The translations under genes were made by a program, and so were the position numbers. From Acidimicrobiia bacterium (GTDB lineage: Bacteria > Actinomycetota > Acidimicrobiia > IMCC26256 > JAGNEX01), in the NCBI GenBank assembly GCA_018003035.1, contig JAGNEX010000015.1, forward strand, positions 1 to 38,921: a stretch of DNA of 38,921 nt. Direction: 5' to 3'. Positions 32,481 to 38,921 of the stretch are shown here, piece by piece. Under the pieces are notes generated by a model, which did no database searches, was not told the DNA's origin, and was given only the letters and a program-made list of their open reading frames with translations. Position 1 is the stretch's first letter; each line of letters starts with the position of its first letter.

Positions 32481-34916
32481 ATGTACGTCAACAACGACAC
32501 GTCGACGACGCGCCGCCCGCACATTCCAGCCCTCGACGGCCTCCGCGCGCTTGCTGTTAGTGCGGTATTAGCGTTTCACAACGGTTTTGACTGGATTCGA
32601 GGCGGCTTCCTCGGGGTATCGCTTTTTTTCACCTTGTCGGGTTTGCTGATCACGTCGGTGCTGTTGTCGGCGTGGGCGAGCGGCGGACTCGGCCTGGACC
32701 GGTTCTGGGTTCGGAGGATCCGCAGGCTGACCCCGGCGCTGTTGGTCACCGTTGCAGGTTCGGTGTTGGCCTTTTGGGCCGTCGGTGACGAGACCCAGTT
32801 GGCGACGCTGCGAGGAGACATCCCGTGGACGTTGACCTACACGGCCAACTGGGAACACGTGATCCACTCCACGTCGTATCTCGACCTGTTCATCGCTCCG
32901 AGCGCACTGCTTCATACCTGGTCGCTCGCTATCGAAGAACAGATGTACCTGATCGTTCCCTTCCTTGTCTGGGTCTGCCTTGGGAAGGCGGCGCCGAACG
33001 ATCCAGAAGAGCGCTACCGCCGGGTCAAGCGTCTGGCGCTCGCATTCGCCGTCCTCATCGCTGCCTCGCAGGTTGCGAGTGCACTCAGCGCCGCACACTC
33101 GATCGACCTCGCCTACTACGGAACGCACACCCGAGCTTTCGAACTGTTGGCGGGCGCCTTGTTGGCGACGGTGATCTTCCTCAGGAGGATTGGCGGCGCT
33201 TCTGTTCCATCCGCTGCGCTCGGCCAGCTCGTCGGCGTACCTGACATGTCGGCTCGCGGAACCGCTCTCGGGGCTCGGCGCAGCGGAACGGTCGACGGGC
33301 GAAGGGGTGACGCCGGTGAGCTCCCCGCCCAAACGCGAGCAGAACGCCGTCGACTCCAACACGACAGCCGCATTAGCGCTCCGCTTACTGCGGCGGGTGC
33401 TTTCAGCCTCGCCCTCATCGTCGTGCTCTGGACGACCGCTTCTCAAGACGACCGGTGGCTGTACCCCTACGGTCTGATGCTCCATGCCGCCGCGACCTTG
33501 GTGCTTCTGATCGTTGCGAGCGGACCCGGTCCGCTTGCCGTCGGCCTGAGTGCGCGCCCGCTGAGAGCGATCGGGCGTTGGTCCTATGGCATCTACCTGT
33601 ATCACTGGCCGGTGTTTATTTGGCTCGATCCGGGTCGAGCGCATCTCGACGGGGTGCCGCTCTTCGTCGTTCGTTGCGCCGTGACGACCGCGTTAGCTGC
33701 CGTTTCTTACCGGTTCCTCGAGGAACCGGTCCGCACAGGGGCGCTCCCCAAGCCGAGCCGCGCTCGCCCAGCGCTGGTCGGAGCCGTCGCTGCGACCGTG
33801 CTCATCGCTGCGGTGTTCACCGGGGGAGCGATCGAACCGGCGACCAACTTGGTTTCACAGCCACTCGACCTGGCGGATGCGACGGCTCCTCCCGACGGCG
33901 TGGTCGGCGCGCCCGGTCGAGTAGTCACGGAAGGGCCGTCGCTAACGACTTTGGCGGGAGGCACCGTTCCGATCTCAGAGTCGGCGGCCGAAGGCGCGGG
34001 TGCCGGTAGCGCCCGCGGGCCTGAGCCAACCCAGGCGTCGGGGCTGGCTGACCCGACGGACCCAAGCGGTACCGCCAACCAAGGCGGTCAGAGCGGTCAG
34101 GCCCGGAGCGCCTGGATCGGTGGCACTGCGGGGATGGTCGGGGACGATCTGGTCAGCCAACTGACCAAGTACGGCGATCTTGCCGATCGTTCAAAGTTGC
34201 CGAGGCCGTTTCGAATCATGGTTTTTGGTGATTCGGTCGCCGAGTCGCTCGGCCATGGGCTCACCGACTGGGCGGAGGCAGAGAACGCGACGGCGGGTAC
34301 CCAGATCACCGTTTGGAACATCGCCATCCCAGAATGCAGCTTCGCCCGCGAAACCGTACGGCCCCGGATCTATGTGACGGAACGAGGCCACACCTGTAAC
34401 TACTGGGCCGACTACCTGCCCGACCACCTGTCTGACTTCCAGCCCGACGTCGTCGTCCTGCTGTCCGGTCAGCTCGACCGCCAACGGGTCAAGCTGCCGC
34501 AATGGGACCGAGAGCTAGGGCCGGGCGACCAGGTCTATGACGACTGGCTGCTGAGCGAGTACACCGCCATCAGCGAGCTGATGCTGAGCAGCGGTGCCCA
34601 CGTGTTCTGGCTGACATCGCCCTGTCGTGATAACTCGTTTATCACCCCGTCCGGCCTGGTTATCAAGCCAGATGACGGACCTTTGGAGCCGATCAACGAC
34701 GGGGTCGTGCCACAGCTCGCCAAAGATCTCGACAGCGACCGGTTCAGGCTCGTCGATTTCGACGCGGTTGTCTGCCCAGATGGCGGGTTCACCAACCGGG
34801 TCGGACCGGTCCCAGAGGGTCGCCCCGACGGTCTGCACTTCACGACAGCGAGCGCCGACTGGCTGGGCGAACTGATCGGGCCTGTACTCGAACAAGGGTT
34901 CCTCAGCGGGCGATAG
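32481..34916 (+). CDS. Acyltransferase 3 (OafA-like) fused to SGNH hydrolase domain
   Basis: I start at ATG 32481 (YVNNDTSTTRRPHIPALDGL), where the OafA signature begins; frame is open further up, but without sense. Residues ~15-420 are the acyltransferase-3 membrane part: AFHNGFDWIRGGFLGVSLFF with H33, then ten or so helices, and YGIYLYHWPVFIW. Residues ~440-570 are a Ser/Gly/Pro linker. Residues ~575-811 are an SGNH domain: FGDSVAES (S585), an LLSGQLDR block and DGLHFT (D783, H786). Such fusions O-acetylate surface sugars outside the cell. It is divergent from the lipoprotein gene. Confidence 0.9.
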   Translation: MYVNNDTSTTRRPHIPALDGLRALAVSAVLAFHNGFDWIRGGFLGVSLFFTLSGLLITSVLLSAWASGGLGLDRFWVRRIRRLTPALLVTVAGSVLAFWAVGDETQLATLRGDIPWTLTYTANWEHVIHSTSYLDLFIAPSALLHTWSLAIEEQMYLIVPFLVWVCLGKAAPNDPEERYRRVKRLALAFAVLIAASQVASALSAAHSIDLAYYGTHTRAFELLAGALLATVIFLRRIGGASVPSAALGQLVGVPDMSARGTALGARRSGTVDGRRGDAGELPAQTRAERRRLQHDSRISAPLTAAGAFSLALIVVLWTTASQDDRWLYPYGLMLHAAATLVLLIVASGPGPLAVGLSARPLRAIGRWSYGIYLYHWPVFIWLDPGRAHLDGVPLFVVRCAVTTALAAVSYRFLEEPVRTGALPKPSRARPALVGAVAATVLIAAVFTGGAIEPATNLVSQPLDLADATAPPDGVVGAPGRVVTEGPSLTTLAGGTVPISESAAEGAGAGSARGPEPTQASGLADPTDPSGTANQGGQSGQARSAWIGGTAGMVGDDLVSQLTKYGDLADRSKLPRPFRIMVFGDSVAESLGHGLTDWAEAENATAGTQITVWNIAIPECSFARETVRPRIYVTERGHTCNYWADYLPDHLSDFQPDVVVLLSGQLDRQRVKLPQWDRELGPGDQVYDDWLLSEYTAISELMLSSGAHVFWLTSPCRDNSFITPSGLVIKPDDGPLEPINDGVVPQLAKDLDSDRFRLVDFDAVVCPDGGFTNRVGPVPEGRPDGLHFTTASADWLGELIGPVLEQGFLSGR

Positions 34917-34944
34917 TTGCGCGCTGGGATAACCCTGTGCCGCG

Positions 34945-36135
34945 CTAGGGCGCAGGCACCCACACGGCGTAATCCTCTAGGTCGTCTGACCATTCCATAT
35001 CGATCAGTCCTCGGCTCTGGGCGGCCCGACAGAAGTGTCGGAAGGCCCGGAAGCCCAGATCTTTCTCGCTGAACGAGGGATCTTCCCGCCGCAGCAAGGT
35101 CTTCAGGCCGGACAGCACGACCCGCCCTGATCCGGTCGCCTTGGCTTCACGTCGCACGACGGTCTGCAACAGCGAAAAGGCGTCGTTCTCTTCGCGGGTG
35201 TGCTCGGCAAAGGACACCTCTGGATCGCCGACGGCCGGTCCGTCTTTGAGGGCGACAACGTGTCGGTCGCGAAGATGATTCAGGAGCTCGCCAAAGCCGC
35301 GGAAACCGGCGTCGGATTCGTCGAAGGTGGGGTCCTTACGCAAGATCGCCTGTTTGAGCATCGATGCGGTAACGGGACCGGTCGCCACACGATTCAGGCC
35401 CGCAAGGGTCTGAACGACGACGCGCCCGAGGTCGAGGGCGACATCGTTTGACGACCGAGACCCGTCGGCGAGAGCGACGCCGTCGGGACCGATGCGCCCT
35501 CCAACCCGGTCGTCGAGCGCCATGTCAACGGGATCGGCAAGGTCAACATCTGTTGGGGGCAGGTCGTTGGCTGGCACTCCTGTCGCTCGGGTCATTGGGC
35601 GCCCGCGAACCAGTCGCCGCGGCCGTTTCCGCCCGGACCGAGCTGCGACTTCGTCCAGAGATTCGACGCCGTCGAGCTTGCCGTAAAACAAGAACTCGTC
35701 ACATGCAGGCGGCAACAAGGCGGAGGTGGACTGTTCGATGCCTAACCCAATCACACGCTTGTTGAGCTCGCGGAGCTTGCTGACGAGGGGTGTGAAGTCG
35801 CTGTCGCCGGTGCCGATCACAAAGGTGGTGATGTAGTCGCGTGCGAAGGCGAGTTCGAGCGCGTCGACCGCCATCTTGATATCGGCTGCGTTCTTACGAG
35901 TGGCCCCGATGCGCTGGGGTATCTCGATCAGTTCGACCTGTCCCGCGACCAGCATGCGTCGGTCATTGTCGAACAGGTTCCAGTCGCCGTACGCGCGGCG
36001 AACCACAACTCGGCCGCGGTCGGCCAAGGCGGAATTGACAGCGCTCAGATCAAATCCCTCGTATCCGCTTTCACGTGCACCGATGGCGAGGTTCTCGTAG
36101 TCGAGTAACAGGGCGATGCGTTCTTCATCGTTCAA
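34945..36135 (-). CDS. NYN-domain ribonuclease-like protein with two LOTUS/OST-HTH domains
   Basis: I start at TTG 36135 since AGGA lies five bases before it and the protein then opens at the strand IALLLDYENLAIGA; the frame runs to 36189 but overlaps the neighbour's end region. NYN (PIN-like) fold: D12 and N15 in LLLDYENL, D-rich DIKMAVDALELA, and VIGTGDSDFTPLVSKLRE. Two LOTUS/OST-HTH repeats follow: ASMLKQAILRKDPTFDESDA with GFRGFGELL, and LSGLKTLLRREDPSFSEKDL with GFRAFRHFC. LabA/Limkain-like proteins of this plan bind or cut RNA. Exact target unknown. Confidence 0.88.
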   Translation of the reverse strand: MNDEERIALLLDYENLAIGARESGYEGFDLSAVNSALADRGRVVVRRAYGDWNLFDNDRRMLVAGQVELIEIPQRIGATRKNAADIKMAVDALELAFARDYITTFVIGTGDSDFTPLVSKLRELNKRVIGLGIEQSTSALLPPACDEFLFYGKLDGVESLDEVAARSGRKRPRRLVRGRPMTRATGVPANDLPPTDVDLADPVDMALDDRVGGRIGPDGVALADGSRSSNDVALDLGRVVVQTLAGLNRVATGPVTASMLKQAILRKDPTFDESDAGFRGFGELLNHLRDRHVVALKDGPAVGDPEVSFAEHTREENDAFSLLQTVVRREAKATGSGRVVLSGLKTLLRREDPSFSEKDLGFRAFRHFCRAAQSRGLIDMEWSDDLEDYAVWVPAP

Positions 36136-36161
36136 AGTGTTCCTAAAGGGTGGGCCATGCG

Positions 36162-37100
36162 TCAGCCGGGATCGCCCGACACGCGCCAATCGTATGAGGT
36201 TCTGACCAGCAGTGCTGTTGGTTCAACAACTCGGCTCGGAGTGAACTCGAGGACGGTCAGTTCCATCGATCGCGCTGGCAGTGCAGCGGCTGTCGGGTAG
36301 GCCACTTCGAACCTTGCGGATGCGACGGTGCGGTTTGCTCCGTCGGGGAGGGACGGGTCGTCTTCGGCCATGACAAAGCCGGTCGACGTCGTCGGTTCGT
36401 CGTCGGGTCGGTCAGGGGCGGCGCTCGTTTCTGCGGCGCTACGGTCTGACGGCGACGTGGTCATCGCTGCAGCGGAGGTATTTGAAGCTCCGGCCGTCAC
36501 CACCGTGGTCGGCGAACCTGTTGCGGGCGGTGCGGCCGACAGACCTTCTGGTGATCGATCGAACACGGTCAGGTCGATCGACATTCCGGCAAGGTCTTCG
36601 TTGCCGCCGTTGTCGATCAGGGCCAGCACACGCAGCGATCCCGTGGAGGTCCAGTGCGGGGCAAAGGGCATCACCCGGATCGACCCATCGGAACTGGTCG
36701 CTGCGTGATTGGCGAGAAACTGCAACTGTTCGTTCATCCGAGTGTTCGATATGTCCATCTCGGGTGCGAAGCGAACGGGGTAATCCACCGGAATTTCGGT
36801 GTCGGCCCGAACGTCGAGAAGTTCCGCGACGGGGATTTCGACACCGCCCACAGCGAATTCGTCGGTGGGGAAGAAGTCGGCGTCGACGATTGGCGGAGGT
36901 TGAGTGGTGGTCGTTGTCGGCGCGGCCGTTGTGGTGCTCGTCGTGGGACCCGCCTGGGAAGTTCCCGAATCGCATCCTGCGAGGACGGCGACCGAGACAG
37001 CGATGCTGGCCGCCACCGGCGCGATACGAACGGCTCTGAGTTTGTGAGAGACAGTCGATGAGGCGAGGTCGTCTGGTCGGCGGTTCATATGCGTAACCAT
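36162..37100 (-). CDS. Putative lipoprotein, 312 aa
   Basis: ATG 37100, or ATG 37088 (MNRRPDD), both possible. Signal RIAPVAASIAVSVAVLAGCD with lipobox LAGC. A Thr/Pro linker (TTSTTTAAPTTTTTQPPP) follows, then a beta-rich domain (DADFFPTDEFAVGGVEIPVA, VRFAPEMDIS, TGSLRVLALIDNGGNEDLAG), a second Ser/Thr-rich linker, and a last strand segment with a W-R-VSG ending. It stops 26 bases before the NYN gene start, same strand, so they may be one operon. Function unknown. Confidence 0.82.
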   Translation of the reverse strand: MVTHMNRRPDDLASSTVSHKLRAVRIAPVAASIAVSVAVLAGCDSGTSQAGPTTSTTTAAPTTTTTQPPPIVDADFFPTDEFAVGGVEIPVAELLDVRADTEIPVDYPVRFAPEMDISNTRMNEQLQFLANHAATSSDGSIRVMPFAPHWTSTGSLRVLALIDNGGNEDLAGMSIDLTVFDRSPEGLSAAPPATGSPTTVVTAGASNTSAAAMTTSPSDRSAAETSAAPDRPDDEPTTSTGFVMAEDDPSLPDGANRTVASARFEVAYPTAAALPARSMELTVLEFTPSRVVEPTALLVRTSYDWRVSGDPG

Positions 37101-37460
37101 CTCGACGGGGAGGCAGGACGGGTCAATCGATAGTCCAAAGGCGATGTCTTTGGGGCTTCAAAGGAGACGCCAAATATGGGGCGTTATTCAGAAGATGCCA
37201 ACACCATAGTTGCCAGGGTGGCTGTTGTTCCTTCGCGATGCTTGTGAAATGACCCACGCTTGAGGTTTTAGGTGCGAGGTAGCACAATTCGTTCAGGTCA
37301 GCGCGGCATTCGACCCATGCGGTCATTCGGACCCGATCCCACGGTCTCGGCAATTTGGATCGGGCCGGTTCGGTCCCGGTGATTCAGAATGGCGCTCACT
37401 ATCAGCCCAGAGCGTGACTTGGGCGAGACCCCGCGAGCCGACAAACCAGGAGCCATGACG
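37101..37460. other. Divergent intergenic region with short inverted repeat
   Basis: No gene seen apart from the upstream open part of the next frame. CCAAAG (37135-37140) and CTTTGG (37148-37153) form a 6-bp inverted repeat with a 7-base spacer, 35 bases upstream of the lipoprotein start. It could be an operator or part of its leader. The stretch 37150-37260 is relatively AT-rich and should contain promoters. Confidence 0.4.
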
Positions 37461-37676
37461 ATGTCAGCAGCCGATCCGAACCCAACCCGAGCGCAGAACA
37501 ACCGTGCGGTAGGCGCGGCGATCGTGGGCTTTGTGGTGCTCCTGGCGACAACGCTGGGGCTCATCTCGTGGTGGAACGACGACGACAAAGCGACACCCAT
37601 GCCGCCGGCCATCAACGATGGCCAGGGCAGTGGGCTGGTCTCTAACCACATGAACGACGGAGAGTTCCAGATGTAG
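37461..37676 (+). CDS. Small single-pass membrane protein, 71 aa
   Basis: ATG 37461 has AGGAG eight bases ahead; ATG 37455 is too close to it, and the frame to 37389 has no site. A polar N-terminus (SAADPNPTRAQNNR) is followed by one membrane helix (AIVGFVVLLATTLGLISWW) and an acidic tail (NDDDKATPMPP…). No family recognised. It ends convergently to the acyl-CoA dehydrogenase, 48 bases away. Confidence 0.65.
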   Translation: MSAADPNPTRAQNNRAVGAAIVGFVVLLATTLGLISWWNDDDKATPMPPAINDGQGSGLVSNHMNDGEFQM

Positions 37677-37724
37677 GGAAGCCCACTGCCCCGGGTTGCC
37701 GCGGGCATGCAAGCTCCCCGTTGG

Positions 37725-38876
37725 TTAGAACTCGGTGCTGTAGCCGTCGAGCCTTGCGATGATCCGCAACATCACTTCATCGGCGCCGCCGCCGATGGCG
37801 AGGATGCGGTTGTCTCGCATGAACCGCGACGTCCAGGTTTCTTCCATGTACCCAATGCCGCCGTGGTACTGCATGCACACGTCGGCGACCTGACGGACCA
37901 GTCGACCCGCCTTGAGTTTGGCGATCGTCGCCATCCTGGTGGTGTCTTCGCCGTTCGCAAAGCGCTCCGCACACGTGTAGCAGTACTCCTTGTACATATC
38001 GAACTCCGCAGAAAGCTCGGCCAAGGTGAATTGCAGGTGCTGGTTTGCCAGGAGCGGCTTGCCGAACGCCTTGCGTTCGTTGAGGTAGTCCCGGGTCTTG
38101 CGGAGGGCTTCTTCGATCCCGCCAATCGCGTTGTACGCGGCGATCATCCGCTCGTTTTGGAACTGCATCATCTGCTGCTGGAAGCCGCGCCCGGGGGCGC
38201 CAATCGTGTTCGAGACGGGCACCCGAACATCTTCAAAGACCAGTTCGGCGGTATCAGAGGCACGCATACCGAGCTTGTTCAGCTTGCGGCTGACCGAGAA
38301 CCCGGCGACATCGGTGGGGACGATGATCTGACTCATCCCCGCATAGCCGCCCTCGTCTGAGGTACGGGCGAGCAGGCACATCCAGTCGGCCTGGGTCCCG
38401 TTGGTGATGTACAGCTTGGTCCCGTTGATGACCCATTCGTCGCCGTCTTGGACGGCCCTGGTCCGAATGGCGGCGACGTCTGATCCGGCGTCGGGTTCGG
38501 TCACGGCGATGGCGGTCACCATGTCTCCGGACAGGGCGGGTGCCAGGTACTTAGCCTTGAGTTCTTTGCTGCCCCATCGGGCGAGGGCGGGGGTGGCCAT
38601 ATCGGTCTGGACACCGGTGGCCATGGCAATCGAACCGTGGTGGGCGCGCCCAATTTCCTCACCCAGAATCACGGTGAACGTGTGATCCGCGCCTTGCCCG
38701 CCATCCTCGACGGGGTACTCCAGGCCAAGAAAGCCGAGGTCACCCATCTTTTTGAAGATGTCGTGCAGGGGCATCTGGCCCGCTGCTTCCCACGCTTCGA
38801 CATGCGGGTTGATCTCGTTGTCGACAAACGCCCGAACGGTGCTGCGGAACATTTCGTGATCTTGGGTCCAACGCAT
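37725..38876 (-). CDS. Acyl-CoA dehydrogenase, isovaleryl/long-chain type, 383 aa
   Basis: ATG 38876 has AAGGA nine bases before. The protein has AIAVTEPDAGSDVAAIRTRA, WVINGTKLYITNG, GMRASDTAELVFEDVRVP and MQYHGGIGYMEE, the standard ACAD blocks with FAD. At the usual catalytic place (EGTSE in the medium-chain type) it reads GGADEVMLRIIAR, with no Glu, but E242 in FQNERMIAAYNAIGG matches the glutamate used in isovaleryl- and long-chain enzymes. It likely oxidises branched or long acyl-CoA. It is not a close relative of the 11784 enzyme. Confidence 0.93.
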   Translation of the reverse strand: MRWTQDHEMFRSTVRAFVDNEINPHVEAWEAAGQMPLHDIFKKMGDLGFLGLEYPVEDGGQGADHTFTVILGEEIGRAHHGSIAMATGVQTDMATPALARWGSKELKAKYLAPALSGDMVTAIAVTEPDAGSDVAAIRTRAVQDGDEWVINGTKLYITNGTQADWMCLLARTSDEGGYAGMSQIIVPTDVAGFSVSRKLNKLGMRASDTAELVFEDVRVPVSNTIGAPGRGFQQQMMQFQNERMIAAYNAIGGIEEALRKTRDYLNERKAFGKPLLANQHLQFTLAELSAEFDMYKEYCYTCAERFANGEDTTRMATIAKLKAGRLVRQVADVCMQYHGGIGYMEETWTSRFMRDNRILAIGGGADEVMLRIIARLDGYSTEF

Positions 38877-38921
38877 GCCTGGAAGTCCTTTGGTGGATTG
38901 TTTGACGGCCGTTCCCTATTC

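Noticed and set aside
32568..33644. Long open frame (358 codons) on the minus strand
   Set aside because: It lies antisense to the acyltransferase-3 gene, is rich in Arg, Gln and Pro, and shows no domain; a GC-rich codon shadow.

Overview
The window reads as chromosomal DNA of a high-GC Gram-positive bacterium (Actinomycetota), most likely a deep actinobacterial line such as Acidimicrobiia. Support comes from GTG and TTG starts, a DprE1/UbiA pair of the decaprenyl-phosphoryl pentose pathway, an F420-type luciferase-like oxidoreductase, two acyl-CoA dehydrogenases, a DUF222/13E12-type HNH protein and many lipoproteins with Thr/Pro-rich linkers. The genus assignment is inference; no rRNA or tRNA gene was seen.

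Bases 1-4330 are a scarred accessory region: the 3' end of an unknown gene, a decayed PIN toxin, two lipoproteins, an intact VapBC pair, a truncated acyl-CoA dehydrogenase tail fused at a junction to another gene tail, and a molybdopterin oxidoreductase tail with three frame breaks. Bases 4340-7320 (minus strand) hold a tight four-gene operon: a small secreted protein, an ABC ATPase and two membrane proteins. It resembles bacteriocin-type export or immunity operons, but the secreted protein's start is out of frame with its ribosome binding site. Bases 8200-11700 hold a truncated DUF2071 protein coupled to a VOC protein, an AAA ATPase coupled to a DUF4276 protein (a candidate two-gene defence module), and a DUF6869-like protein.

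Bases 11784-14226 hold a divergent acyl-CoA dehydrogenase and F420-type oxidoreductase sharing an operator-like palindrome. Bases 14331-20140 are a second accessory island: an XRE regulator with three iteron-like CGTACG boxes upstream, two more VapBC pairs, a double-CDGSH iron-sulfur protein, a lipoprotein, a frameshifted membrane gene and a truncated second copy of the CDGSH gene. A DUF222-HNH gene follows.

Bases 21691-29564 (minus strand) are an envelope cluster: DUF4177-like protein, MBOAT acyltransferase, AlgX-like SGNH protein, UbiA phosphoribosyltransferase and DprE1. It is followed by a carboxylesterase, a lipoprotein and an acyltransferase-3/SGNH fusion, so the right half looks devoted to making and acylating cell-surface glycans. 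The window ends with a NYN-LOTUS RNA-binding protein, a lipoprotein, a small membrane protein and a second acyl-CoA dehydrogenase.

Main points for follow-up are the secreted-protein/ABC operon, the AAA-DUF4276 pair, the CGTACG iterons, the envelope acylation cluster, and three partial gene copies that preserve mainly 3' or internal segments.
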